DNA of 64,000 bases from Erinaceus europaeus (GCF_950295315.1 NC_080181.1:5260357-5324356); one strand, 5' to 3'. Numbered from the stretch's first letter, positions 11,461 to 23,157 are shown. Notes: generated from the sequence alone by a model not told the origin. Numbers and translations: made by a program.

Positions 11461-11756
11461 CATGTGTGGATTTTATACTATAATGGGCTTTTAGATGGAG
11501 GAAGCTTTGTCATTGACCTAATCTTTTCACCTCAACACTTTATAACTATTTCCATTCTCTTTCCTCTGTTTTTGCTTTGTTCCTTTCCTACATTCCAAAC
11601 TAACAACAAACTTGGTAAAATAGTGCAAGTATCTGTATGATCTTTGCCACTATTTCTTTATCCAGTAATCAGTTGTGGGAGTGTACATTGCATTGGCTTG
11701 TCATGTCTCCTTAGTCCTTTAATCTCCCTCTCCCTCTCCCCGCCCCCCACCTCTCT

Positions 11757-11824
11757 CTCTTTCTTTTGCCATCAGGGTTATCACTGGGGCTCAGTGCTAG
11801 CACTACAAATCCACTACTCCTGGT

Positions 11825-11885
<61 letters not shown>

Positions 11886-12077
11886 ACTTGAAAGGACAAA
11901 AAGAAATTGAGAGGGGAGGGAGAGATAGTGAGGGAGAGATAAAGACAGATAACTGCAGACCTACTTCACCTCTTGTGAAACGTCCCTTCCCCTGCAGGTG
12001 GGGAGCCAGGGGCCCGAACCCAGGTCCTTGCACATGTAATATGTGAACTTTCCTGGGTGTGCCACAGCCTGACCCCC
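11757..12077 (-). mobile_element. SINE type A-long carrying a large TG expansion
   Basis: 3' module 'ccatcagggttatcactgggg', then a (TG)n tract replacing most of the linker, purine body and head ending 'ccacagcctgacccc'. Confidence 0.85.
11824..11883 (+). repeat. (TG)n microsatellite inside a SINE
   Basis: About 29 uninterrupted TG units where the SINE linker would be. Confidence 0.97.
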
Positions 12078-12084
12078 TTAGTCC

Positions 12085-12695
12085 ATTATTCTCTAAGTAG
12101 CACCATCCCCAACCTTTTTGTTTCTTGTGACATCAGCATTTTTTATCTTGTAAAATGTAAAAAAGTAACTTGTTACTTTCAAATACAAGATTCATATTTT
12201 TAACAAAAATACAACTTAGATGTGTCCAGTAGAAGTAGTGGGTACATGTGAGATTCTGCAGTTCAAAAGACACCAGGAAGCATGCATCCATTCTTTCTGA
12301 TGTTAATAATTCTTATTCTGACCACTTGGTTAAGGTAATGTTACCAAATCAGTCCTTTCAAGATACTGTTTTCTCCTTGAAATTAAGGTGCAATGTGCTA
12401 AGTGCTGTTTGGAGACTCTGGGTATTCTGTTGTCCTAGTGTGTTTATTTAGTGTTCACTTGAATGACTGCCATGTAAACTTATTTTTTTCTGTCACTCAT
12501 TCTACACTTATTCTCTGACATCCTTTTTGGAAAGAAGCGTTTTCCCTCTGTACTTACATTTACTGTGTAGGCACTCACAGATTCCCCCCTGGTCTCCAGT
12601 GTATGAGCCCATCACTGTTACTACGCAGATGTTCAGTCTATCTGCCCTCAAGCCCGTGGGAGCTCCAGCATCGTGTTACTGTGCCTCTTGGTTTT
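12085..12695. other. No identified feature
   Basis: Single-copy-looking DNA. The short open frames have no recognisable similarity. Confidence 0.4.
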
Positions 12696-12699
12696 TGTT

Positions 12700-13125
12700 T
12701 TTGTTTTAATTGATTTAACAATGATTCACAAGACTGTAGCATAAGAGGAGTACAATTCCACATAGTTCTCACCACCAGAGTTCCCTCTCCCATCCCCTCC
12801 ATTGGAAGCTTTCCTATTCTTTAGTCCTCTGGGATCATGGACCTAGGATCCTTATGAGGTGCAGGTGGTGGAAGGTCTGGCTTCTGTAATGCTTCTCTGC
12901 TGGACATGGACATTGGCAGGTGCATCCACACCTCTGGCCTGTTTCTGTCTTTCCCTAGTGGGGCAAGGCTCTGGAGAGGTGAGGTTCCAGGACACACTGG
13001 TGAGGTCATCTGTCCAGTGAAGCCAGGTTGGAGTGATGGTAGCATCTGCAACTTCATGGTTGAAAAATCATTAAGATATAAAACAAATTATTTAGTAATC
13101 AGTAATCTGTGCATCTCACACAACT
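12700..13125 (-). mobile_element. R repeat copy 3
   Basis: Begins after a T-rich stretch, 'acaatgattcacaagactg ...', then 'ccaccagagttccctctccc', 'gcttctgtaatgcttctctgc', 'tggggcaaggctctggagagg' and 'gatataaaacaaattatttag', in the same order as copies 1 and 2. Confidence 0.75.
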
Positions 13126-14040
13126 AAAGCCTATGCCCTTCACCTGTGTCTCCCTGGCCTCTTTTCAGATCCCTCTGAGCCAGCAGACATTGACAGCTGA
13201 TTGTCCCTTTTATCATTTAAGGGTGGAGTAGGATGTTTTTGTGTCCCTGTAGGAACACCCAGTCTAAACAAGCCAATTTATTTATGATCAACCAAGAGGA
13301 TGTTCTGCATTTCGTTAGGCTAATATTGATTGGTGTGGTCCTCTCACATCTCTGGAGCAGTTCACTTTACTAACACACTGCCAATTAAAAGTCTTCTTCC
13401 TCTTGGGAATCAGACACCTCAAGTCATTCTTCCATGCTGTACTTTTTTAGCTATAGATGTGTGGAGGCTCCCAGACTGAGTAGAAGCCTCCACATCTGAA
13501 GGCCCCTCCCCACCAGCAGGGCAGCACTCACCCCTGCCCCAGTGGGCTGTGGAAGAGGGGAGCTGGAACATTGCTCATGGCTGAGGTGTGGCACCATCAC
13601 ATTTTATAAGGTGTGAACCTGCACACCTAAGACAGGCAACCCTGTGAGCCAAAGTTACCTCAGTAAATAATGAAGCCTCCTCTCCTGTGCTTACTGCACT
13701 TGCCATACAGTAAATATCTTTGCACTTCCAAGGTTGTTGAGCCTTCTCGTACCCCCTGCCCTGGCTTATCCCCAGGTGAGTTTCCTCACCTTGATGGCCA
13801 GGAGGCCTTTAGAAGTGAAGTACCTTCATCCTCCCTCCCTTCCTCCACATTTCCAGTCAAGCTTCTCCTCTGAAATTTGGGTAATTGTGAAGGCAAGAAA
13901 GGTAAGGGACATCTCCTGGGATATCTCGACCTGAAAATGTGCTGCTTCCCACTTGTTATATTTAGGAACAGTGTCCTATGAATAAAAATAAATGAAATTC
14001 AGTCCATTTTTTGGTTCACTTTTTATGATTTGTTCCCTAA
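13126..14040. other. No identified feature
   Basis: Mostly single-copy-looking. A local inverted pair 'gtgtggaggc' / 'gcctccacatc' near 13459-13498 is short. No gene seen. Confidence 0.4.
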
Positions 14041-14044
14041 TGTT

Positions 14045-14275
14045 TTTCTTTAAAGGAGGGATTAACAGTTTACAATAAATACAGTTGTTGATACATGTGT
14101 AAAATTTCTCAATTTTCTGCAAAACATTCTCACCCCCCCATCCCCACCTAAGTCTTTCTCCACCAACAAGCACCAGGACCTGAAAGCCCTTCCACCCCAC
14201 ACACACCTGGAGTCCTTTACTTTGATGCAACACACCAAACCCAGTCCATGTTCTGCTTTGAGTTTCCCCTTTCTG
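14045..14275 (-). mobile_element. L1 3' UTR fragment
   Basis: 'gagggattaacagtttaca', 'atacatgtgtaaaatttctc' and 'caccaggacctgaaagcc' match the start of the L1 at 1966. Severely 5'-truncated. Confidence 0.75.
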
Positions 14276-14394
14276 TTTTTAATTTAAGTAGTAATTTTAT
14301 CTCCACATTGGTATGCTTTCTGCTAATGACATGTGCCCATTTCTTTCAATAATTCCACATCCCCCGATGGATGTCTTAGAAATTGCTGCATTCT

Positions 14395-14668
14395 GGGAGG
14401 CTGGGTGGTGGTACATCAGTTAAACAAACATATCACCATGTTCAAGGACCTAGGTTCAAACCCATGTTCCCCACCTGCACGGGGACGGTTCATGAGCAGT
14501 GAAGCAGATCTACAGGTGTCTTCCACTTCCTCTCCCCCTCTCTATCTCCCTTTCCCTCTCAAATAAAAATAGAAAGAAAAAGAATGGGAAAATGGCCACC
14601 AGGAGCAGTAGATTTGTAGTGCAGGCACTGAGCCCCAGCAATAACCCTGGAGGCAAAAAAAAAAAAGA
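14395..14668 (+). mobile_element. SINE type B with 3' module
   Basis: 'gggaggctgggtggtggtac', 'aggacctaggttcaaaccc', CT body, 'accaggagcagtagatttg', 'ccctggaggc' and poly(A). Confidence 0.88.
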
Positions 14669-14669
14669 T

Positions 14670-15230
14670 TGCATTCTGCATTGCAGGTGGGTCACAGGCC
14701 CACAAGTATGTCAGAGCACACACCAGTCACAACTCTTCCATGGAGCTCTAGGCAGTTCCATCACTCACCACCAACAATGCTGCAAGGAAAACATTTTTCC
14801 AGAGGAACAAAAGCCATTTATGGGAATGTTTGAATTACTATTCATAAACACAGACACTTGAGCAGAAGTGAGCATTCACTGAAAAGCTGGAGCGTGGCAT
14901 GTGGGTGGAAGGACAGAGACGGTAGGCGGTTTCCGTGACCCACAGTGGAGAATACATGCTGTGCCTGTGACCACAGCCCCTGCAGCCCATGGAGATGATC
15001 CTCTCTGCCCTAAAAATGAGCACTTGCTCTCCTGTAACCACTTGACAACTCTTGATAATGCTACGTCCATGTATTTAATTATGGTGTTTCAACTGCTCAT
15101 TATTTAAAACTGTCTGCTAAAGGAAATGTTACATTTCTCAGGTGCGCTGTGCTGCCCTGCCTTTCCTGGCCACAGCTCCTCTGGCTGCGGCTGGAGTCAG
15201 CATGCATGTCCATCTGGAGCCCACGCCGTG
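14670..15230. other. No identified feature
   Basis: Single-copy-looking DNA, open frames under 70 codons, nothing recognised. Confidence 0.4.
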
Positions 15231-15243
15231 TAGCTCTGATCTC

Positions 15244-15512
15244 TTGTTTTTTCTTCACCACTTTTGTTGGCCTTGTTGTTATTATTGTTATTGTTGCCAT
15301 TTCTGTTGTTGTTGCTGGTTAGGACAGAGAGAAATAGAGACAGGAGGGGAGAAAGAGAGGGGGAGAGAAAGATAGACACCTGCAGACCTGCTTCACTAAT
15401 TGTGAAGCGACCCCCTGCAGGTGGGGAGCTGGGGGCTCAAACCGGGATCCTCATTCCAGTCCTTGTGCTTTGCATCATGTGTGCTTAACCCTCTGGGCTA
15501 CCGCCTGACCCC
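15244..15512 (-). mobile_element. SINE type A with TSD
   Basis: GTT-rich linker, purine body, 'gctcaaaccgggatcc', head ending 'accgcctgacccc'. Target repeat 'agctctgatct' flanks it (about 15232-15242 and 15516-15526). Confidence 0.9.
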
Positions 15513-15526
15513 CTCAGCTCTGATCT

Positions 15527-16720
15527 TCTGCATCACAGTCCCTTCAAAGCCAAACTCAGCCCTGATAAAAAGCATTCCTTTAGGGGCAGGGGCCACGAGT
15601 GCATGCAAAGAAGCACCCGATTTCCTGCCAGCTGCTTGCTGGGCTTCCTCCTCATGCCGGCACCTGCCCCCCCCCCAACTTCTCCTCTCAGGGTGTGCTC
15701 TCAGGAGAGTACAGTGACAGCCGATGTCCTGAAATCAAGTAGAATCTAGTAGCAGAAATACAGTTTGAGGCACTAAGGCTACTAGTAAGTGCAACTTGGG
15801 CGAAGTCGCCATCTAATCATCAAACACATATCTCAGCGGCACATCTGCAAGCACTGGAGACACTCTGCACTAAAAACAGACATTTACTAAGCTTCTACAT
15901 GCAACGCTCTTAGGGCCGTGTGTAGTACCTACACAGTGATGGGTGTCTACTTATTAAGCAAGAGGACACAGATGCATGAATTAAATGCTAAGTAACTTAG
16001 AATATGTATCAGTTGAAACTATCTCTCCTCTTTTCAACAAACTGATAGTTTATTTATTTACCTTTTTTTTCTTTTGGTGTAGTTCTAATTCAGATACGGT
16101 ACTAAGAAATAATAACAGAAGGATGCCATGTTCTCCTTTTCTGAGTAGCTTATTTTTTTTTATTCTAGTACTGGGCAGTCTGAATAATACCTGCTGACTC
16201 CAGACACACTCTTCCTCCTCCTAATCAGGGGCATTGCGTTTCATTTTATTGACCTTGCTGTGAGTTGTAAGAGGTGTGTTCCTTAATTCTCAGCTACTTT
16301 GGCAAAGTTTGTATTCTTCGTTGGGTGTGATCTCTTCAATATGTTCCTTTGGCTTGTGTTGGTGGAGATTGCCTTGGCTATTTCTCAGAATTCTGGCAAA
16401 GTTGCTTAGATGGTTTGTGTTCCATCTTAGGTGTCTACGGAGGACCGGGTTTTCAAATCTACCCACAATGCCTCATTTGCTGGTAACACCTCTCTGACAG
16501 CTTTTAGAGTTCATGTTCACCTCACAGGAATTTTCAAAAAGGAGAAAACTAAGAAGTAGTGTCATGTCATTAGCCATTAGATAATAGTTTCCATGAGGAT
16601 TTCCTGGCCTTGTTTGTATGCATAAGACAGATTTAGATATGCATATTGAAAAATATGTGATAGAGATCAACATTACTTTGGCAAAGGCACCTACCTACAG
16701 AGCAAAAATTACTTAGTAGA
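15527..16720. other. No identified gene
   Basis: About 1.2 kb without a recognised repeat or credible coding region. Confidence 0.4.
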
Positions 16721-16863
16721 TGAGCTGGCAGATTAGCTCACTTGGATAATGTGCTGCTTTGACATGTGTGCAACTCCAGTTCAAGCCCTGCTCCCACCAC
16801 ATTGAATGAAGTGCTCCCTTCCCTTCCCCTCTCCTTTCCTCTGTCTCTGTCTCTGTCTCTCTC

Positions 16864-17340
16864 TGTTGGGTAGTATGCCAGCTCCCCCTGGCTTCTGTCT
16901 CTAATCCTGCTTAACTAAGCACCAGCATGCCTGTATGGCATTGGTTTGATCCCACTCAAAGCTGCGGTCTATTTACATAAATCACTAAGCACCACCCTCC
17001 CTCCAGGGCATTGGTGGTTCTGTGGTAGAATTCTCACCTGCTCCACCCCCTCTCCTTGTCACACCCTGATTTTCCACCACTCCCTTTTTGCTCCACCCTC
17101 TCTATGTCACATCTTGTTTCCACCCTACTTGGAGAGTATAAATACAGCTGCTCTTCTGATTAAACACACTTGGAAATTGCTTTCCGGCTCCGAGAGTTCC
17201 AGAGTGTATCTCCTGCAAAGTTAGTGCAGCATGAGTTCCTGATCCCTCTCCCATGCAGCAGCCTAGATCGGCTCCAGTTGAATTCTCTCCAACCCAGAGA
17301 GCACTTGCTCAGGAAGAAGCACCCTCAGGCTATCCCAGCA
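16864..17340 (+). mobile_element. Solo LTR 1 of an endogenous retrovirus
   Basis: A 477-bp unit starting TGTTGGG and ending CAGCA, with a TATA box (tataaata, 17137-17144) and an ATTAAA polyadenylation signal (17159-17164). It matches the reverse complement of 18171-18612 along its length. The direct repeat 'tctctc' flanks it (16858-16863 and 17341-17346), weak evidence alone because the host is CT-rich. No internal viral genes, consistent with LTR-LTR recombination. A 6-bp duplication fits beta-like or some class I ERVs. Confidence 0.85.
17137..17144 (+). promoter_or_regulatory. TATA box of solo LTR 1
   Basis: tataaata, 15 bases upstream of the ATTAAA signal, which gives a very short R region. 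Whether it is active cannot be judged from sequence. Confidence 0.55.
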
Positions 17341-17386
17341 TCTCTCTGTCTCTCTCTCTCTCCCTTCCTCCCTCTGTCTTTGAAAA

Positions 17387-17640
17387 ATGGATCTGCCAGG
17401 TAGTATACCTGGTTAAGTGCATGCCTTACTATGTGCAAGGATCCAGGTTCAAACCCCCAGTCCTCACATGCACAGTGCAAGTCATGGTGAAGCCATGGTG
17501 CAGGTCTCTCTCTCTCTCTTTCTCTCTCTCCCCCTCTCCCTCTCCCTCTCCCTCTCCTTCCCTCTCCCTTTCCCTCTCCCCCTCCCCCTCTCCCTCTCCT
17601 GTCCCTCTCTCCCTCTCCCTCTCTCCCCCCTTCTCCTTTC
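17387..17640 (+). mobile_element. SINE type B with a long CT expansion
   Basis: 'ccaggtagtatacctggttaagtgc', 'aaggatccaggttcaaaccc', then a pyrimidine tract of about 130 bp (17506-17640). Confidence 0.8.
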
Positions 17641-17679
17641 ATGTCACCCTCCCTCTCACTTTTTCTAATACTTGGTTCT

Positions 17680-18690
17680 CTTTAAATAAACAATTCCTCT
17701 CCTGGGGATATAGCCCAAGGAACCAAACACACCCATCCCAAAAGATTGTGCATATGAATGTTCATAGCAGCACAATTTGTAATAGCCAAAATCAACCCAG
17801 GTGTCCAGCAACATATGATTGGCTGAGCAAGTTGTGGTATATATATACACACAATGGAATACAACTCAGCTATTAAGAATGGTGAATTCACCTTCTTCAC
17901 CTCATCTTGGATTGAGCTGGAAGGAATCATGTTAGGTGAGATAAATCAGAAAGAGAAGGATGAATATGGATGATCTCATTCATAGGCAGAAGTTGGAAAA
18001 CAAGATCAGAAGAAAAAACCAAAACAGAACTTGGACTGGAGTTGGTATACTTCACCAAAGTAAAAGATTCTGGTGGGGGGAGGTGGGGATGGTTTAGATC
18101 CTGGGACATGATGGCAGAGGAGGGCCTAGTTGGCGTTGAATTGTTATGTGGAAAACTGGGAAATGTTATATGCCGGGATAGCCTGAGGGTGCTTCTTCCC
18201 GAGCTAGTGCTCTCTGGGTTGGAGAGAATTCAACTGGAGCCGATCTAGGCTGCTGCATGGGAGAGGGATCAGGAACTCGTGCCGCACTAACTTTGCAGGA
18301 GATACACTCTGGAACTCTCGGAGCCAGAAAGCAATTTCCAAGTGTGTTTAATCAGAAGAGCAGCTGTTTTTATACTCTCCAAGTAGGGTGGAAACAGGAT
18401 GTGATATAGAGAGGGTGGCGAGAAAAGTGACTGGTGAAAATCAGAGTGTGACAAGGAGGGGGCGGAGCAGGCGAGAATCCTATCACTGAACCACCAATGC
18501 CCTGGAGAGAGGGTGGTGCTTGTTAACAGTGGTTATGTAAATAGAATGCAGTGGTTATGTAAATAGAATAGTGTTAAGCAGAAGCCAGGGGGAGCTGGCA
18601 TACTATCCAACAGTTATACATGTACTAACTGTTGTATTTCACTGTTGACTATAAACCGTTAAACCCCCAATAAAGAAATTTTAAGAAAGA
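17680..18690 (+). mobile_element. L1 3' end interrupted by a solo LTR
   Basis: ORF2 C-terminal remnant ('ctggggatatagcccaagg', 'gcacaatttgtaatagcc', 'gaatacaactcagctatta') and 3' UTR up to 18170. After the LTR it resumes at 18619 with 'catgtactaactgttgtatt' and ends 'aataaagaaattttaag' near 18682. The layout matches the uninterrupted L1 at 28030-28960. Confidence 0.9.
18171..18612 (-). mobile_element. Solo LTR 2, opposite orientation
   Basis: On the reverse strand it starts TGTTGGATAG and ends CCCGGCA, 442 bp. The direct repeat 'gttata' at 18165-18170 and 18613-18618 restores uninterrupted L1 3' UTR when the LTR is removed. A TATA-like 'tataaaaacagc' is present on the minus strand near 18373. 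A 21-bp motif containing 'ggttatgtaaatagaat' is repeated in tandem near 18531-18569. Confidence 0.92.
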
Positions 18691-18742
18691 AAGAAAAAAA
18701 AGAAAGAGAGAAAGAAAGAAAGGAAGAAGGAAAGAAAGAGTC
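18682..18742 (+). repeat. (GAAA)n simple repeat
   Basis: An A/G-rich tract grown from the poly(A) tail of the L1. Confidence 0.9.
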
Positions 18743-18945
18743 ATAAACTCTTGAGTGATAGGACAGGATCTCTTTTAAGACTGAAAGTCACTGAAGACAA
18801 TAAAGACACAAACCCTTCCCTTTTGTGCCCATCTCAGTGCCCCTCCCAGATTATCCTCTCCCTGGTCAAGCAGCCCCTTACACCACTAGCTACGACACAA
18901 GTGTATAGCCTGAAAGTTTTTGCAGCTTCTACTGTTTGATAACGT

Positions 18946-18947
18946 AC

Positions 18948-18978
<31 letters not shown>

Positions 18979-18997
18979 TGTGTGTGTGTGTGTGTGA
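18946..18997 (+). repeat. (GT)n microsatellite
   Basis: About 25 GT units with one interruption ('gtatgt'). Confidence 0.95.
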
Positions 18998-18999
18998 GA

Positions 19000-20125
19000 A
19001 TAATAAGTGCTGAAACCAAACAAGATGGCATCATCTAAAGGCAAAGTCATTCCACATAACTATTTTTCTCTAATCAGATCAATTAAAAGTCCCAGACCTT
19101 TTAGACCCCCACATACCTTGATCTGAGAAAACATAGTCAAGTCTTTCTTCGAATGACTGAATTTTTCCAAAATATTGGAAGAAAACAAACAAACAGAAAA
19201 AGATATGCACCAAGAAAATATCACTTGGGGATAAGTTAGCAAGCATCACACATATTTGTTTCTCGTTCTATTCTTGAGTCACGCACTATTGCTAACATGT
19301 CACCCTTGCCCTTTATTTGTCTGAGCCAGATATGGGGGTGGGAGGTCTACCATTTCTATCTTGTAGCAGGACATGAAGTCATGGAAATAAGCCTCCATCA
19401 GACGCATAGTAGCAGGGTGCTTAAAATGAAAATATGTGTTCACTTTACAAAGCTTCCCTGGCTTTTCAAGAAGAACAGAAAAGAACTAACTGGTATATCT
19501 TCAAACCAAGAGTCAAAGAAGTAACAAAACGTCTTATTTGAGGTTCTTAGCTCTTTATCAAGGGTTTTCCAAGCCAAAAAGTGAGAACGTAGTAACTATA
19601 CACAAAAATTATAGTTTCTTGTATTTTGAAAATGGAATCAAAAGTCCCATCAATCTCTATAGCAAAATTATTGTGTCCTCATATAAATTAATAACTTACA
19701 TAATTGATTTTAATCTGACTTGATTTTTAATCAAGTTTGGTAGCTACTTGCTACCATGATACAGCTTTCTAGTCCTATTCTTAACTCCGACACCATCTTT
19801 CTAGACAATATTTTTAGACTACCTCCATGTTAACTATCAAGCTCCAGTAAAAAGTTACCAAATCAAGCCCCATTCTCCAAAGGGAGGTTGGGCCAACATA
19901 CTCTACCACTCAAGGAAGATAAAAGAGCAAGGGCAACAAAAGGGAATAAATAAATAAAATAAATATTAAAAAAGAGAGAAAAACACCTCAAGAAACAGAA
20001 GCAGAGACTGACAAACTAATTTTGCCATATATACATAGACTTTTTTTATTTGATAGTCATAAAAGAAATCCAGTGTGAAGGTATTATAATAAGTTTTATG
20101 TATGTCTATACTTAAGAAACAGTCT
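19000..20125. other. No identified gene
   Basis: AT-rich, open frames under 80 codons. The stretch near 19860-19960 ('ggttgggccaacatactcta') resembles the R and L1 3' UTR vocabulary but is too short to assign. Confidence 0.4.
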
Positions 20126-20129
20126 AAAG

Positions 20130-20340
20130 GGCCAGACAGTGACACACTGAGTTGAGTACACACGTTACCATGCACAAGGACCCAGGTTTGAGCCCCCGCT
20201 CTCAACTTGCAGGAGGGAAGCTTCACAAGCGGTGAAGCAGGGCTGCAGGTATCTATCTCTCTCCCTTTCTATCTCCTCTCCCCTCTCAATTTCTCTCTGT
20301 CTCTATCCAATATAAATAAAAATAAATAAATCTTAAAAAA
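20130..20340 (+). mobile_element. SINE type B
   Basis: 'gggccagacagtgacacac', 'aggacccaggtttgagccc', CT body and AAATAAA tail. 'aagaaacag' flanks both sides as a short target duplication. Confidence 0.88.
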
Positions 20341-20395
20341 AGAAACAGCTTAATGTTAATTAAACTAATACTTGAAATCCTTGAAAAAATATTTC

Positions 20396-20668
20396 CGGAA
20401 GTCGGGCAGTAGTATAGTGGGTTAAGCACACGTGGAACAAAACACAAGGACCTGAGTAAGGATCCCGGTTGGAGCCCCCTTTCCCCCCCCCCCCGCTCCC
20501 CACCTGCAGGGGAGTCGCTTCACAGGTGGTGAAGCAGGTCTGCAGGTGTCTGTCTTTGTCTCCCCCTCTCTGTCTTTCCCTCCTATCTCCATTTCTCTCT
20601 GTCCTATCCAACAATGACGACAACAATGATAACTACAATAAGGGCAACAAAAGAGAATAAATAAATAA
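20396..20668 (+). mobile_element. SINE type A, host of a nested SINE
   Basis: Head 'ggaagtcgggcagtagtatag' to tail 'gggcaacaaaagagaataaataaataa'. The tail resumes at about 20951. Outer target repeat '(a/g)tatttcc' sits before 20396 and near 20977-20985. Confidence 0.9.
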
Positions 20669-20950
20669 TTTTTTAAATATTTATTTTATTTATTTATTCA
20701 CTTTTGTTGCCCTTGTTGTTTTATTGTTGTAGTTATTATTGTTGTTGTTGTTGGATAGGACAGAGAGAAATGGAGAGAGAAGGGGAAGACAGAGAGGAGG
20801 AGAGAAAGATAGACACCTGCAGACCTGCTTCACCGCCTGTGAAGCGACTCCCCTGCAGGTGGGGAGCCGGGGTTCGAACCGGGATCCTTATGCCGGTCCT
20901 TGTGCTTTGCGCCACCTGCGCTTAACCCGCTGTGCTACAGCCCGACTCCC
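20669..20950 (-). mobile_element. SINE type A nested tail-to-tail
   Basis: 'cttttgttgcccttgttgtt', purine body, 'ggttcgaaccgggatcc', ending 'acagcccgactccc'. It sits inside the A-rich tail of the preceding SINE in opposite orientation, giving two arms of about 270 bp. Confidence 0.9.
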
Positions 20951-20954
20951 TAAT

Positions 20955-21420
20955 AAATAAATATTTTTAAAAAGAAAAGTATTTCCATATGAGTAGAATT
21001 TATATAATATTCAAAATTGAAAAGTACAAAGCTAAAGATAATAGGAAGATATTGGTTTTAAATTAATTTTGGCAACTTAATAAGGTTTCATGAAGATAAT
21101 ACTTCTCCCCATGATAGGCTAGGTATCTGAAGTTGAGACCCCACCTTTCTGTCAGCCTGCTTCAGAGCCTGTGTACTGTGTCATGGAGGAATGAAAATGA
21201 CTAGGAGGAGAGGGGGGTTAGCATATGCTGAAGGGAGAGACAAAAAAAAAAACCTGGATTTGCAGAATTAGCACACCTCCCCCTGGACCAGATCTTACTC
21301 AGACTGGAGTTGCACATGTATTATTGCTAATGCGCTGAGTGTGCCTGAAGGTGTGCCTGGTCCCCTGGCAATCCCAAAATCTTTGATTCCTGGCATAGTG
21401 GCTTGCCTCTAAGTGGTAGC
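20955..21420. other. No identified feature
   Basis: Single-copy-looking DNA. Confidence 0.4.
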
Positions 21421-21434
21421 GTCCATGATTTTTT

Positions 21435-21698
21435 ATATATATTTATTTATTCCCTTCAGTTGTCCCTGTTGTTTTATTCTTGTAGTTATTATTGTTGTTA
21501 TTACAGGACAGAGAGAAATAGAGAGAGGAGGGGAAGACAGAGAGGGGGAGAGAAAGATAGACACCTGCAGACTTGCTTCACTGCCTGTGAAGTGACTCCG
21601 CTGCAGGTGGGGACCCGGGGGCTTGAACCGGGATCCTTAAGCCTGTCCTTGTGGTTTGTGCCACCTGCGCTTAACCCGCTGCGCTACCCCCCAACTCC
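21435..21698 (-). mobile_element. SINE type A with 12-bp TSD
   Basis: TTTA tail at left, purine body, head ending 'ctaccccccaactc'. Direct repeat 'ccatgatttttt' at 21423-21434 and 21699-21710. Confidence 0.92.
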
Positions 21699-21710
21699 CC
21701 ATGATTTTTT

Positions 21711-23035
21711 TTTTAACACAGAGAAGATTTTTACCCCTACAGTTACCTGAAAATAACTAGTAATGACTTGTTGGAAACCCAGGGATTTAGAATGGGACCA
21801 CAGAGTCTGAGGAGTCAGTTATACTTGGGAATAACACACTGAGCAGAACCACTTATCAACAAAAGGCCTGTAGCTGAATCTACAACAGACGGATTTTCTT
21901 GACAATAGCTCACATCACTAATTCTTATTATGAAGAGTAAGGAAAATAGTTACCAGTCCTGACTGTCACAGAAAGGACATTTTTCAGCCCAGTGACCTCT
22001 GCAGAGATAATCGTGAGAAGGAGGGAGGACAGGAGGACAGTGTCTGCAGATGACAAGTGACCTTTGAAATGACTCACCCATTGGGGCCGGACAGAATCTC
22101 AATCAGCTGACCCACCAGGCAAAGCACAGAACTTGGGTTACAGGTCTGGCTGTTGCCAGAAGCTTGTGAACAGATGCCCTTAACTCCTTACACTTGCTGC
22201 TCTAGATAAAATGTAATGAACATGCCTGAGAGAAAACAAAAATGGACCAGCATGCTGGGGTATACAGACAGCAGGAGGGAAGCTCATGATGCTGATCATT
22301 CTTGCCACATTTGAGACTAGTGGGTGGCACTGCTCCTTGACATTAGAGGCAGTGCTTAAATGAGAGTTTGCATTTACTGTAGCAAATAGAAACTGAACGT
22401 GATAAAGAATAGTCACAAGCAGATTTCCTGAATGGAGCCAACAAAGCAAAGTGCAAGAATAGGGGAGAGTTCCCAGATCTGGGAGGACAGACTCTGAAAA
22501 TAACAAGGAGGGAATATAAAAGAAATATGAATGACTGCTCCAAGCAGTAGGCAACTGCAGATGGAAAAATGAACCACCAGCATCACAAGTCCAAACTGCT
22601 TAAGAGCAAGGCCCACACTCACTAACTAGACAGCCCCGAGTCTAAGTTTTAGGTCTGAAGGCAAGCATTCCAGCTATAAAACAGGAATTGTCATTGAAAC
22701 AGAGCTCATTGTCTAAGCTTTTTAGTAACTCCTATCAGTTATATTCATTGAGATAAAAACATCCCACATTCTCAAAACCCCCTTCCCCCGTGCCCAGATT
22801 TATATTGCCTCAGCCATTCTGATCTGGCTATATTATCAGTCTACTTTTAAATAGCTCCTAAAAACAGCACACACCACTGGCTATACAATTTAGCACATCT
22901 GATACCTAGCAACAGAATATGTATTTTATGGAAAATTAACTGCTTATTATTTTCAAGATCCTCTTCATCCATCTCACAGGAAATTATCATTACACTCTAT
23001 TCAGGGGATCTGGATGCATCAGAGTATTTGAATGT
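21711..23035. other. No identified gene
   Basis: About 1.3 kb. The longest open frame (22180-22554, minus) has no recognisable domain and overlaps others, so I do not call it. Confidence 0.4.
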
Positions 23036-23039
23036 ATTC

Positions 23040-23108
23040 TTTTTAAATCTTTCATGTATGTGTTTATTTATTTTGTTAGAGACAGAGACATTGAAAGGGA
23101 GGGAGAAG

Positions 23109-23157
<49 letters not shown>

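Larger units (their letters stand above)
16725..17386 (+). mobile_element. Old SINE interrupted by a solo LTR
   Basis: Left part 'ctggcagattagctcacttgg ... ccagttcaagccctgctccc' plus CT body to 16863. The right part resumes at 17341 with more CT body and 'gtctttgaaaaa'. The LTR at 16864-17340 lies between. Confidence 0.65.

Noticed and set aside
13440..13510. A functional hairpin or terminator
   Set aside because: The inverted 'gtgtggaggc'/'gcctccacatc' pair is short and has no supporting context.
17253..17876. 207-codon open frame with long Ser/Leu/Pro runs
   Set aside because: It is a CT-rich simple repeat between an LTR, a SINE and an L1 fragment.
16864..18612. A provirus with inverted LTRs
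   Set aside because: Each LTR has its own target duplication, and the sequence between them is SINE, CT repeat and L1, not viral genes.
22180..22554. 124-codon minus-strand frame as a gene
   Set aside because: It shows no domain or family resemblance, three frames overlap, and composition matches the flanks.
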